64,000 nucleotides of DNA from Nemertoderma westbladi (taxonomy: Eukaryota > Xenacoelomorpha > Nemertodermatida > Nemertodermatidae): the NCBI GenBank assembly GCA_032718475.1, contig JAUCBJ010008691.1:1-64000 (forward strand), read 5' to 3'. The first letter of the stretch is position 1. The number at the start of each line of letters is the position of its first letter. The position numbers and the translations under genes were made by a program. Positions 35,401 through 46,321 of this stretch are shown in pieces. The notes under the pieces were generated by a model. That model searched no databases and was not told the DNA's origin. It worked only from the letters and a program-made list of their open reading frames with translations.

Positions 35401-35539
35401 ATTTAACTATCCGTTTTATCATCGCGTGTCTTTGCGTCGTTCCTTCTGGCATAGGCATCTTTCTGTCGCTCCTCTGTCGGCTGAAGACATGTAACATGCC
35501 ATCTGGTGCTCTAATCTGTATGGTCTTCGAAGTGAGGCT

Positions 35540-36880
35540 TTACTGATGGCTTCCTCCTTCATTATCGTAAAACATATAACCATTCTCCTTCAGAGATCGG
35601 CTAGTCGCGTCCCAATCATCGAGTAAATCGTCGGTAGGGTTCCAAATTCTCCTTATTGACTTTTCATCATCGAAACTAATAGGTTTACCGGTCCAATTGG
35701 TCGCAATATCGGTGTCGGTCTCAAACGTTCCGACTCCAATCCATAATCGAATCGTTTTCATTAGATATCCTCGCAAGATACAAGGTGTGATATCCATCCC
35801 CGCGCAATCCACTTCCTTAAAGTCCGTAATATGTGGAGGCACATTGCGTACGATTTTCTGTACTATCGTTCTACGCAACTCGGCTGACTCTAACACATCA
35901 CCAAAGGTAACCGATGGGAGGAAATCCAGGTTCAAAATGATCTCTGGGTGTTCAACTATAGGAATCTCATAAGTTGTCTCCTCTCGGGTCGGTATACTAA
36001 TAGGAAAGCTGGTTGGTCTCGCGACCGGTACTATCGCTTTAGTAGGATGGGGCTGAGGTTCTCGTGTCATCTCGACATGAGGTATCTGTAGTCTCTGCAA
36101 CAAACGCTGAGCAAAGGTGATACTATCGAAGAGCTCGGGTGTCATCTCCTTAGGTTCGGTTTGATCATGGGATATCCAATAAAATGGTAGGCTCGCAAGC
36201 CTTCCGCCGAACTCCTCGATCTCGCCTTTCTCGTATGCTTTGTACGCCCTGTAGAGGCTCAAAGCTTCCCGTTTCTCTTGTGTCGACTTATTAGACTCAT
36301 CCACTACCATGCTGTAGACGTCTGGTTCGACTAATTTGGGTTCGTAAATAACGATCTCACCTGCGTTCGGTCCACTCATCTTGAACGAATGGTACGGATT
36401 CGTCAAAGGGTATCCGCCTTCTTGGTAACGCAGACTTTGGTGGTATGAGCATCGCGCTAATATCGGCTCGGGGTTCTCCGAGTTCAATTGCATAGGAATC
36501 GTGTTGTCTTGCTCGCGCATACATGCTCCACATTTGTAAAACAGTTTGTATATGGAGAACGCGTCCTTTGTCTCCGGATCCGCTCCTCGAGTGCGTCTAT
36601 AAAGATGCATTCCATCAAATTCGTCTGTAGCTGCAGGCAAGGGTTCGTTCGCTGTCAAATATTGCAGCGTATGATGTAATCGGCGTATCTCCGTGTCTGG
36701 ATCCTCGCAAATGTCACTGGCGTCGCATAACGCATCGTAGGGATACATCGCATTAAACTCCACGTGTAATTCCTCCGCTCTTTTGTTATAAGCGTCCAAT
36801 CGCTTCTTTGTAACATTCGGGTCCGCCTTGGATTTAGCGAGCTTGGCTGTACTTCTAGCCATACTCTCCACTCCAAACAC
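35540..36880 (-). pseudogene. X protein, minus-strand copy, N-terminal part
   Basis: A 446-codon open frame on the minus strand. The first annotated codon is GTG; an ATG lies a few codons in (MARSTAKL), and the frame is open ~20 codons upstream. No known domain is recognised. A CXXC (YKCGACM) lies near residue 140, and there are Glu/Lys-rich helical stretches (EKREALSLYRAYKAYEKGEI). YLTANEPLP near residue 75 is shared with the plus-strand copy at 32.8 kb. A palindromic word at 36186 adds GRLASLP within the frame. A continuation in another frame (35400-35540) links it to the zinc-knuckle frame, so all were probably one gag-like polyprotein. No reverse transcriptase of its own was found. Confidence 0.6.
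36186..36205 (-). repeat. 20-bp palindromic word, copy 4
   Basis: Exact copy, read as GRLASLP inside the 446-codon X frame without breaking it. Confidence 0.97.
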
Positions 36881-36899
36881 GCTAAAGTTTTTAGCTCCA

Positions 36900-37706
36900 T
36901 AACGATTAAATGGCGCCTGGTGCTCCTGTTCCTGCGTAAACCCCTGACTCCTTATAAATCTTCTCCGCCATTATATACCCGTATATGGTTACATATCATT
37001 ATGTTTCTACTAGATGAAGCACAAAATAGAGGTTAGATGTGAGGTGACTTAGAGTTTGTCAGGTTTTGGCTCAACTTTGCTCTAAAACCCCAACCCATTT
37101 GCCTAATGACTTCGGGTTCGCATGATTTCGCACTGACTCCTAATCCAAAATATTGTGCCGATAAAAAACGAATTCCGGGTAAACTAGCCGTGAGTCTAAA
37201 ATACTCACCTTTTAATTTCCCAAACTACATTCCCAAAGAAATAATGCAGTCGAGACTTAATTCGGTATAAATAATAGTAGACACGACTACGTAGAACAAG
37301 GCCGATTTTCTTTTCCAAAAAAATTTATCGGTAGGCTCGCAAGCCTTCCATCCGCTCTTGTCCTCCCCAATTTTAATTTTTATCTAGCTGTATTCTAGAA
37401 TTCGCATTCACTGGAGAATCATTTTTCTTAAATTTAAATCCAACCAAATGGATTTGTCTAATAATTTTTGAAAAATTTTCTCACTTGTGGGTTCCAAGTG
37501 GAATTCCATTCCTACTGTACACACAATCCCGCTCCTATGTGATACATAAGGGTACTACCCTCCATGTTCACATATAAAGACAATGGAATTCCACTGCTGT
37601 CTCTATCTACAGTGAAGAGGATTACAAATGCACATACAGTAATACAAAATACAAAATTTCTAAAATACGGTAAGTCTATGTGGTGGCCATCAAAGGTCCC
37701 ACATCT
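36900..37706. other. Non-coding junction between X and BEL
   Basis: Expected to hold the 3' LTR of BEL and the 5' end of the minus-strand X copy. GGAATTCCA occurs at 37498 and 37587 near a CATGGAGGG purine tract (37562-37570, minus strand). No direct repeat to the 49-52 kb side was found by eye, so LTR limits are unknown. Confidence 0.4.
37330..37349 (-). repeat. 20-bp palindromic word, copy 5
   Basis: Exact copy in non-coding sequence between the X and BEL frames. It shows the word is not confined to coding DNA. Confidence 0.97.
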
Positions 37707-37928
37707 CTATTTACTAATATTGGGTGGAGATTTGTAGTCTCCTGTCTCGTTTCTAGTCTCCTCAAGGAGTACGAGACGTTGTACAGGCCTATCTACGGTA
37801 CGTCCGTCGATAGTCCGTACAGTAACTGTCCTTACTACACCAGATGTAGGGTGCGTGGTCAAAATGACTCCAGTCAGCCAGTCACCGGCAGGTGGACCAG
37901 TCGATAGTGATCGAGCACCAAGGTCACC

Positions 37929-38802
37929 CCTGGGCCTAACTGGCGGTCTTGTCCCAAGCAGGCTTGCGCTACCCAACATTGGAATTTTGACACGTTTTCA
38001 CCTGCCTCTCCGGCAGTATTGAGGGGAAATAAGTTCCGCAAACAATACTGACTAGCTCGAAAGCTAGGAACAAGTAACCACTTACCAGTCACTGTACACG
38101 TGTACTCAACAGATGTTCACAAAATCAAGTACACAACGGTAAGCACAAAATCGAACACATACCATGCACACACAGAGGACAAAATCATGAAAGACAAAAT
38201 CGGGGTCAAAATCAAAGGAGACAAATTGTATCGACCAACAGGCTAATCGAGAGTACCTTATTTTTCCGTCAGGGCAAAATAACTTTGTGTGCACAAAGTA
38301 TGCTAGGGCGCAGTAGAGATATGGTCCTACTAATACCAGCGGCGTCTGGACCAACTGGCAAGGGTTCCCATACTCACTCGCAGTGGCCACACATACAATC
38401 ACGTGTACTCACGTACCCACAGCAACAGACATCCCAAAGACCAATCAGCTGAACATGGAGACAATAACATATAGTATCAAAAAAACGGAACAGCTGATGG
38501 CCAAAGGAACCCATCCAAGCCCCAAGCAAACTGCCACTGATCGCCCACATACAAAACATAGTTCACACCACATGAACCACAAATCACGCCATGCCACCAC
38601 CCCTACTGTGTACAGGACTGGCAGTACGGCAACAGGCCGACTAGACGGTACCACGGCACCATGGCAATTCATGGTTCGTTAGACACGAGGGCCTCCAGTA
38701 TCTCCCTTGCACTTAGAGAGGGTGTTTAATGTGCCCCCAGACCCTCATGAGTCCGCCGCCGCCTGCTGTGACCACCCCTATAGAGACCTCACCTCTTTAG
38801 GT
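37929..38802. mobile_element. Unclassified 874-bp insertion in BEL integrase
   Basis: GGTCACC occurs at both edges (37922-37928 and 38803-38809). Removing the block plus one GGTCACC keeps the integrase reading frame across the junction. The insert has no TG...CA ends, no clear inverted ends, no A-tail and no recognisable coding sequence. Internal words such as GTGTACTCA and CACATAC recur. A 7-bp target duplication is the best-supported feature. Confidence 0.65.
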
Positions 38803-40122
38803 GGTCACCGCGTCTTAAACATCGGGTATTAAGATACCAAGAGGTTCTGGTTGAAATAGAGGGCAAATAATGCTTCTGCCATATGTCCCAGAATTTGTGG
38901 GCAAGTAGCTGAGTGATTTTCCAAGCTTTGTTGCCGTATCCGTCGCTATTATCGGGTACCGAAGTAGGCAACAATGTCGTCGGCGCCTGCATAAGCAGGT
39001 GCGCTGGTGTCAAGGCAAACTCTAGTGTTCAAAATCGCTTCGATTTCTATTAACAACGTCGTCAGTTGGTCGTCTGTCAAAATGTGTTGCGTCAGTATTA
39101 CTTTAGCCATAGCTGTTTTGATTGAGCCAATCAGCCTTTCCCAAATGCCGCCTCTCCACGGACTGTCTGGAGTGTTGAAGTTCCAAACAATACGGTGAGG
39201 ACGTAGTTCCTCGGAAATCTGGTCTTGGTCCAACTTCCTTAAAGCTCTGGTTATTTCGTTCCGTGCGCCCACAAAGTTTGTCCCTTGGTCACAATAAATG
39301 GATTTGACCAATCCACGTCTAGCGATAAATCGCCGTAAGGCTAGGATAAAGGCATTGGTGGTCAAGTCTGTCACACGCTCTATATGGACAGCTCTGCTGG
39401 CCATGCAAGTGAAGATTAATCCCCAACGTTTTACCTGTACCCTTCCGCATTTCGCGATTATGGGTCCAAAACAATCTATCCCTGTCTCAGTGAAAGGGGG
39501 TCTAAATGCCTGTAATCTTGTTAGTGGTAGTTCACTCATTTCTTGGTGTCCTATCCTCGCGTGCACCTTCTTACAAATCATACAGTTCCATGTTACTGAA
39601 CTCAGTGCCTTGCTAGGCCTAATCAGTACAAACCTCGATCGTAAGTGTGATAGGCAGTGATGTCTACCCACGTGTTTGAGTTGTACATATGCATCCAGTA
39701 TCATAGCAAGCTGTAACTCATGGTGTTGCGGTATGATGGTAGGATACCTAAAGTCTAGTGCAAAGTCAATGTTCTGGAGTCTGGACTTGTGACAAAGTAA
39801 GCCCCTGTAAATAATCGGACTCCAACTCAAAATCGGTAAAGACTTGATCTGTTTACCTTGATTGATTGCTGTGAATTCTCGTGCGAAATATCGCAATTGA
39901 TAATGTCTTATGATATCAACTTCACAATGACCAACTTCCTCTAAGGTAAGTCTTCTAGGGAAGTCGCATTTGCCTCTGGCATACTGTCTCAAACGTTTGA
40001 GCCATGCTAACTTGCGGCACACATCAGTCCATGATCTAGTTAGATTTACTATCCTGTCAACGTAAGTGTTAGTGACGTCATCAGGTAAGGTATAGTCATA
40101 ATGTGGATACTTGTTTGGACTT

Positions 40123-40142
40123 GGTAGGCCCACAGGCCTTCC
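40123..40142 (-). repeat. 20-bp palindromic word, copy 6 (diverged)
   Basis: GGTAGGCCCACAGGCCTTCC, three changes from the common form, read as GRPVGLP in the BEL integrase frame. It may be an old copy or a chance match. Confidence 0.55.
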
Positions 40143-40439
40143 GGTAGGTTTGTCTGAGTCCCCAAGTATGTCAATCTCCACGGTCTTACCTTTACCGTCC
40201 GCACCTAGTGAATTGACTGGCAGTAATGGTTTCAACTCTACAGTGCTAGTGTGTTCCTGTGAGCTTGTAAGCTTCCTAACCTTAGTCACACGTTTACCTG
40301 TAGGTGGTAAGTCAAGTATTTTCTTTGAGCGGAGTGTGATCGCTGTGGCCATACCTTCGTCATCCAAAGAAGTCAAATTAGGTAAGTTGTTAATTCCCAA
40401 TGAGAGTGTACTAGTCCGCTCCAATGGGTCTTCTACTGG

Positions 40440-40830
40440 TGAAGCGCCCGGTGAACAGTCTGGTAAGACGTCTGGTGAGACATAGCGCGGAACATCCGGC
40501 AAAATGTCCTGTCGTTGGCCCCAAAGAAAGTCAAGCGTAGCTTCCATCAGAAAGTCTGGTCTAAAGTCTGGTGGACAGTCTGTCGAGATGTCTGGTGGAA
40601 AGTCTGGCGAGAAGTCCGGTAGACAATCCATCGAGAGTTCCATAAAACAGTCTGGCGAATAATCCGGAGAACAATCTGGTGTCACTTCTGGTGAATAATC
40701 TGGCGAGTCATCTGGTGAACAATCCGGCGAAACGTCTGGTGAAATCTCCCGCAGAACATCCGGTAAAAGATTCATACAAGCGTCTGGTCGAGATTCTGGT
40801 GAGACATCTGGCATAATGTCAGGTCTAGTG
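40440..40830 (-). repeat. SPD-rich coding repeat between BEL RNase H and integrase
   Basis: About 30 short units of the type TCTGGTGA(A/G)(A/C)(A/T)GTC encode runs of SPDxSPDx and PDFxPDF. The tract adds ~125 acidic, Pro-rich residues just upstream of the integrase zinc domain. Other BEL polyproteins I know lack such a tract here. Confidence 0.85.
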
Positions 40831-40982
40831 TCCAGGTCATCAGATTTCGTCCGTCCTTGTTTCCTCTTGACCTTGGCGTTGGCTTTCGCTTTAGATTTGA
40901 CAACTGTGTCGATTTTTATCTCGGCACCCTCTGGTATGGTATTGGTTGTCGCGTCGAATAACGGTGGCCATTCGTCTGATGG

Positions 40983-42671
40983 TCACTGTAGGAAATCGGG
41001 TCCTCTAAACCAAAAGGATTTATTGTCCGGTTTACAAAAGTCGATCGGCAGCATCCCCCGTGACGCGAAGTCAGCTGGGTTCAGCTTCCCTGGACAGTGA
41101 CGCCAATCTTGTTTGAGCGACCGGTCCAATATTTCAGCCCGTCTGTTGGCTACGAAAGTCTTGAACTCAAATGTTTCGTTGTTTATGTACCAAAGTACCA
41201 ATGTCGCATCCGTCCGATATGTGACCTTCAAGTTAGCCTCCAGCTCGCGTTGAACTAAACTGACAATATTGGTGGATATCGTCCCGGCTTGCAGCTCTCC
41301 ACGAGGTACAGTCATATACTTCAACGGCATTGTTCTAGCCCTTGAAGTAACGAGAGACACTTCGTAGCTGTCCGATGTCACTTGTTGTCTAAGGTATAAA
41401 GTAACCCCCAATCCATCCTTGCTAGCGTCACTAAAGCTGTGAAGCTCTAAATCGGCAGGAAAGGTAGTCTGCAAAGGAAAGTATACCCTTGGTATGGTAT
41501 AGTCTTGTAGGAACGTCAGTTGGGCTTCCCAGTCCCTCCATTGCTCAGCTAACTTTTCTGGGATGGGATCGTCCCATTCCAGTCCGGCTTGCCAAATGCT
41601 GCAGAGTATGATCCTAGCATGTAGGATCACTGGACTAATGAAATACAATGGGTCATACAATCGACTCATGGTCGATAAGCAAGTCCTCTTAGTGAGAGGT
41701 CTAGTCTGGTCGTTGGACCTTACACGTACCCTAAAATTGTCGGTGGTAGGGTCCCAACTAAGTCCTAATACTTTGGTCGTAGGTAGAGGTTCTAGGTCTA
41801 AGTCCAAGTCACCTCCACTGCGATCAGTAGGGTCGAATGAGTTCACTTGTTCGGGTTTGTTGGAAGCGAACTTCGTAAGGCGGAATCCGCCCTCAGCGAG
41901 ACAATCCTGGAGTTGGTGTGCTACGGTCGTAGCGCACTCCAGAGTGTTACAACTCTTGAGGCCGTCATCCACGTAGAAATCTCGTTCCACTGTCCAAACT
42001 ACTTCTGGGTCAAATTTGTCTTGTCTGTCTAATGCGGTCTGCTTTAAGGCGTACATGGTGCAGTTGGGGCTGTCCCTGGCTCCGAAAACTCTTACCTGCA
42101 TTTGTAAAGTTTCTGGCGGAAGTTCTAAATTTCCGTCCGGATACCAAAGAAACCTCAAACTGTCCCTGTCCCGCTCCAAAGCCTTAACCTGGTGAAACAT
42201 GGCCTCTACATCACAGGTGAATGCCACTTTGCGTTGTCTAAAACGCATTAGGACTCCCATGAGGTAATTATTCATATTCGGCCCGTCCATCAGTTCGCTG
42301 TTCATAGACATCCCTTGGTAAAGCGCAGCGCAGTCGTTGACTACACGCACCTTGCCAGGTTTGTCCGGGTGTCGAACAAAATGATGTGGCAGGTAATATG
42401 TCTGATCTGTGGTTACCTCGGGATTTAACATCCTAATGGCGTATCCCTTTTGGAGATACGTCTGAAGTTGCGCATTGTATTGCATATGGGCCGTCTCATC
42501 ACGCAACAATCGCTGCCTTATTGATTTGAGTCGCCTCAAAGCAAGCGGGTAGTTGTTAACGAGCTTAGGTTGTCCATTGCGCCACAACATGCCAACCTCG
42601 TAGTGGCCATTCGCGGTCTGGCAAATGGTATCTCTCATAATATTTAATGACCGTTTTTCCTGTTCTGACAT
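40983..42671 (-). pseudogene. BEL reverse transcriptase and RNase H-like region
   Basis: A 562-codon frame, in the same frame as protease upstream and integrase downstream and separated from each by a single TGA. Reverse transcriptase motifs: YYLPHHFVRHPDKPGKVRVV near 42410, FTCDVEAMFHQV near 42220, FGARDSPNCTMYALK and the catalytic FYVDDGL near 41965. The later part has the BEL RNase H-like block (LELHSFSDASKDGLG near 41440, VPRGELQAG, HCPGKLNPADFASRG near 41080). It makes DNA from element RNA. All the reverse transcriptase catalytic residues I can check are present, so decay looks limited to stops. Confidence 0.93.
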
Positions 42672-42819
42672 AGCGGTATCGTAACTACCGGGTTCTGCTG
42701 AGTCCTGTTCTAACCATTTAATGGTTCATTCAGTCAGCAGTCGGTCAAGCGCTGCTTGCACTGCGCCATGGTCCCCGTCCACGTCTTCGTCCGCTGCGGT
42801 GGCTAGTGTCAATGTGTCT

Positions 42820-42839
42820 GGTAGGCTCGCAAGCCTTCC
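42820..42839 (-). repeat. 20-bp palindromic word, copy 7
   Basis: Exact copy, read as GRLASLP in the BEL protease-reverse transcriptase linker. Confidence 0.97.
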
Positions 42840-42897
42840 GGTGTCACTAGTCGGCGTCGAATCGTCGTGCGGCGGTTTGACAACCTTTTGATCTGTC

Positions 42898-42917
42898 GGT
42901 AGGCTCGCAAGCCTTCC
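42898..42917 (-). repeat. 20-bp palindromic word, copy 8
   Basis: Exact copy, 78 bp from copy 7. Also read as GRLASLP. Confidence 0.97.
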
Positions 42918-42975
42918 TAGATCAACGACCAGTGTCGAAGCCTGGTGGGTGGGGTGAATGACCTTTGGATTTTTC

Positions 42976-42995
42976 GGTAGGCTCACAAGCCTTCC
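42976..42995 (-). repeat. 20-bp palindromic word, copy 9
   Basis: One change (CTCACAAG), 78 bp from copy 8, read as GRLVSLP. The three copies form a loose 78-bp tandem array whose spacers are only weakly alike. Confidence 0.95.
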
Positions 42996-45515
42996 AAAAC
43001 CCTCGTTCATCGAGTCATTCACAGCAACAACCCTTTGTTCTTCAGTAGTCAATACAACCTGGTTTACTGCAAGTAGTTGTAAGTCAGAGGTCCGTGTGGT
43101 CGTGTCCAGATCAGTTACGTCAGTATCAGTTACGTCTGCATTAGCGACGCAAGTCTGTCGTAGTGCAGTCTGTACAATTGGACCACAGGAGTGTGAAGGA
43201 GAATTATCTATCGCGTTAGTCAGTAAACTACACGTACTCAAAACATCGTCCCCCTGGTCACTTACCTCTAGTGAACTCACTGGTGCTCTAGTATACCAAC
43301 CTATGGGAGTTCTACATGCGTAGGGGTTGCCTGCTGTAATAACAGATGGGCATGTCTCCCATACCTGATGTAAGTTAAACTGGTCTGTCCCAATTAACAT
43401 CGCGATTGAGCGATAGTTAACAGGACATTCCGGTATTCCAAGGTGTCGGAAATACTTACGATCTTCCGGTGATTGCTCTGGCACAGGGCCGAGCAAGTTA
43501 CTAAAGTCCTTCGTAGCTGCAAAGGTCAAATTTCTTACCGGAAGTAATGAGCGCTCCTCCTTGCTGTATTCCACTTTGGAAAGAAGAGTGTCTAAAGTTA
43601 GTTTTACTCTCGTCACAGGAATCGCTCTCTTACCATGCATGCTGCTTACAGTATACTGAGCAGTCTTACCTTGACTCATGTCCGTAACCACGTCGCCTAC
43701 TTGTTCATCGACATAACTATGCGATGACGCAGAGTCCAAGATAGCGTATATACGCTTGCTCCCTCGGGTTCCGGTAATCTCTATAGGAATCACGCTAAAC
43801 CCTTTCAATTGGTTCTGAGTGAGGAGTGTTATCGATGGTTGTTCCTCCCCCGCATGCACGTAAAAGGTGTCGTCTTCCTCCTCGTCCTCGTCCAATGATC
43901 CCGATTGATCCATACAGTCTGTGTAGAAAGTACGAATCTCGCACGGCGCACGCTCCTTATAAAGCGCGTTGCATCTAGCCGCTTTATCTGGATACTCTTG
44001 TCGAAAGCGTTTGGTCGGAGTATGACTGTTTGTGTGGAGTAACGCGTCATGGTTACGTCCACATAGAGGACATGTATCGTCACTCGGGCAATCCTTCCGG
44101 ACGTGTCCTGGCTTTGTACATCTCCAACAAGAATCCAAAGATCGAATTTGAAGTCTTCTTTCTTCGATTCCTAACTCCCTGAAAGCGCAACATCCACGAA
44201 GTTTATGTCCGCTATGGTTCCTGCCATTCCGCTCGCAGTATGAGCATCCCACAAATTCTGCCGGCAACTGTTGTCGTGGCTGCTTGGTGCCGATAGGCGT
44301 CAGAACTTTAGAAGTTTCAGTAGGGGTGGCATAGGTAACGGCTTTCGCATTCGTCGGAAATGGTTTAGTCCGAGTCGGCGCAGAAATAGCTATCCCTTCT
44401 GCCGCTATATGGTGATCAGTGTAGTTGGATCGTGTCTCAATTATGGCCTCCCGCAAAATCAGTTGGTAGACGTCGGTGAGTTTCAATAGCCCAGCGGCTT
44501 CTTCACGCTGGTACTCGATGCGCTGCCATTCTCGTCGTAGTCAATGATGAAGTTGACTGATTATTCGAATGAGAACTGTCGGTGCATTAGCGTATTCGAG
44601 TTGTCCAATGGACCGTAAAGTCCCTATAGCGTTCTTGATTTCGTCCGCGAGTCGTAGAAGATCAATCGGTTTCAAAATACTTCCTCCTCTACAGAGGTCT
44701 TCGATAATTGATTTAGCCATGGCTACGTTGCCACCGTAAATCGAATATAGACTGTCGTACGCCAACTCAAAGGCATCTGGAACACCGATGAAGGTTCCCG
44801 CTAATCATTTCGGCTCAGCAGACAGGACTAGGAGCAAGTAATTAAACTTCTCCATTGAGGTGAAAGCACACTTAGCGATCTGGGACTCTACGTAGTCTAC
44901 CAGTGTGCGCCAGTGTTTCGCATTGCCAGAGAACTTCGGCTGTTGTTGTGCAAGTAATCCGTGTCTAGCCGCAAACTTCGCAATCTCGTTAACTAAATCC
45001 AACTGTCCGCGTCCCTGTTCGGTTGCGTCGTCCAGTTGTTCCCTTCCGCGCGTTGTACGTCGGTAAGAATTATTAACGGGATCTTCTTCTCGATGGGTCG
45101 GAGTCTGTCTAGTCTCCTGTTCTCGCCTTGATGGTCGATGTTGTATGGGTTGTTCCAACTCCACGCTGGTTCGTGATCGATCCGACGGTTGCGCTTCGAG
45201 TCGTTCTTCGAGTTGAGCTAGTCGGTCCGTCATCTCGGTGAACTGTTTGGCGCTTATCGTTTCCGCTGGTTGCAACGTGGGTTTCTGTTGGGGTGTTTCT
45301 CGTGGTGGATTGTCGATGTATTGGTTGGTCGATCTTTCCTCCCGTTTTTAATCAGCCGCTGCTGCCGCTCCAGTACGGAATATTTCCCGTTCCGTCGACT
45401 CCGAGTCACTGGATGAATCGCTGTTGTCCGGATAAGGTGGTCGGTGGGTTCGCGTTCGGCGTATTACCTTTTGTCGCATTCGTTGTGGTCTACGATCCAC
45501 GGTTCTCCGTTGTTC

Positions 45516-45535
45516 GGTTGGCTCGCAAGCCTTCC
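45516..45535 (-). repeat. 20-bp palindromic word, copy 10
   Basis: One change (GGTTGGC). Read as KACEPT, the third possible frame. Confidence 0.95.
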
Positions 45536-45608
45536 ATGAAGTCGTAGGTCTCGTTAAACATTGTTCGATCCTGTGGGTACTACCCACATCCATCATCCTC
45601 CGTTGTTC

Positions 45609-45628
45609 GGTAGGCTCGCAAGCCTTCC
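45609..45628 (-). repeat. 20-bp palindromic word, copy 11
   Basis: Exact copy, read as KACEPT. Part of the 94-bp duplication with copy 10. Confidence 0.97.
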
Positions 45629-46321
45629 ACGAAGTCGTAGGTCGCGTCAAACATTGTGTCAACAATGTGTAATAAAGCAGTCGGGTTTCGTAGTCGGTCT
45701 ATAAATAACTGGGTTCGCACAGCACGTCACACGTTTAACTGCTAACGGCTTACTTACCTGTTTAATTGTCATAAACGCAGGTTCCTCTCTTCCTACAAGT
45801 AGACTACGACTTACTGTAGGTGGACTAGTTACATTACCTGCCAAAATTGGCGATGAAGTTGCCCTAGGTTGCGGTATTTCCGTTACAACAAACCTGTTAC
45901 CTTGCGTCGAGCGCACAGGTGTTATTTCCTTAGGTTTCGTAACAAAGACCGGTTTTATCGGAGTCGTGGGTTTGAGCATAGGAATCACTTGTGGAAAACG
46001 TTTGCAGTAATCCTCGACGAACTCCTCTCCTCGATCTATCGCTCCCACACTTCCTTCCTCAATTCGCTTCTGAATTACGCGATATCGAGTCTCCATGCGA
46101 TCCAGGGCAGACAAGTCGTCCAGCTCGAGACCTTATAGATCTATCTCTCGCGTCGAGTTCGAGGTCCTCTTGCGCGTTCGCCGCCTCGCGCGATCTGCAA
46201 TTTAGTTCGAACTGGAACTGCACCTCTCTCTCGCGTCGATCCGCTTCCTGTTGTTGTGCCGCTAATTCTGGTTCCTGAATGGCTAAACGTGATTTTATTT
46301 GCCGTGCCTCCAACTGAGCAC

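Larger units (their letters stand above)
37707..40814 (-). pseudogene. BEL integrase region
   Basis: After an unusual SPD-rich repeat (~40830-40440), the frame shows the HHCC zinc site (HVGRHHC, then CMICKKV, near 39640-39560) and the DDE core (GIDCFGP near 39480, YCDQGTNFVGA near 39290, SPWRGGIWERLIGS near 39160). The frame breaks near 39000 and resumes at 39013-38789 (TPAHLLM, FWDIWQKHYLPS). It is then split by a 0.87 kb insert and ends at 37979-37707 with GDWLTGVILTTHP and RPVQRLVLLE, the standard BEL C-terminus. Integrase joins element cDNA to host DNA. This copy is inactive because of the stop, frameshift and insertion. Confidence 0.88.
42726..44486 (-). pseudogene. BEL zinc-knuckle and aspartic protease region
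   Basis: Starts with the end of gag, then Cys/His knuckles (CSYCERNGRNHSGHKLRGC near 44240; CWRCTKPGHVRKDC near 44120; CPLCGRNHDALLH near 44070) and an acidic linker. The BEL-type aspartic protease follows, with active-site loop LDSASSHSYVD near 43740 and an AMLIGTD motif near 43400. The final ~170 residues are variable and contain three palindromic words read as GRLVSLP, GRLASLP and GRLASLP (42976, 42898, 42820), spaced 78 bp apart. It ends in TGA at 42726 but continues in frame into the reverse transcriptase. Confidence 0.88.
45505..45660 (-). repeat. ~94-bp coding duplication carrying two palindromic words
   Basis: CTCCGTTGTTCGG, then the palindromic word, then a (C/T)GAAGTCGTAGGTC...AACATTG tail occurs twice in tandem. 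It encodes SWKACEPTEQRR twice within gag. Confidence 0.93.
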
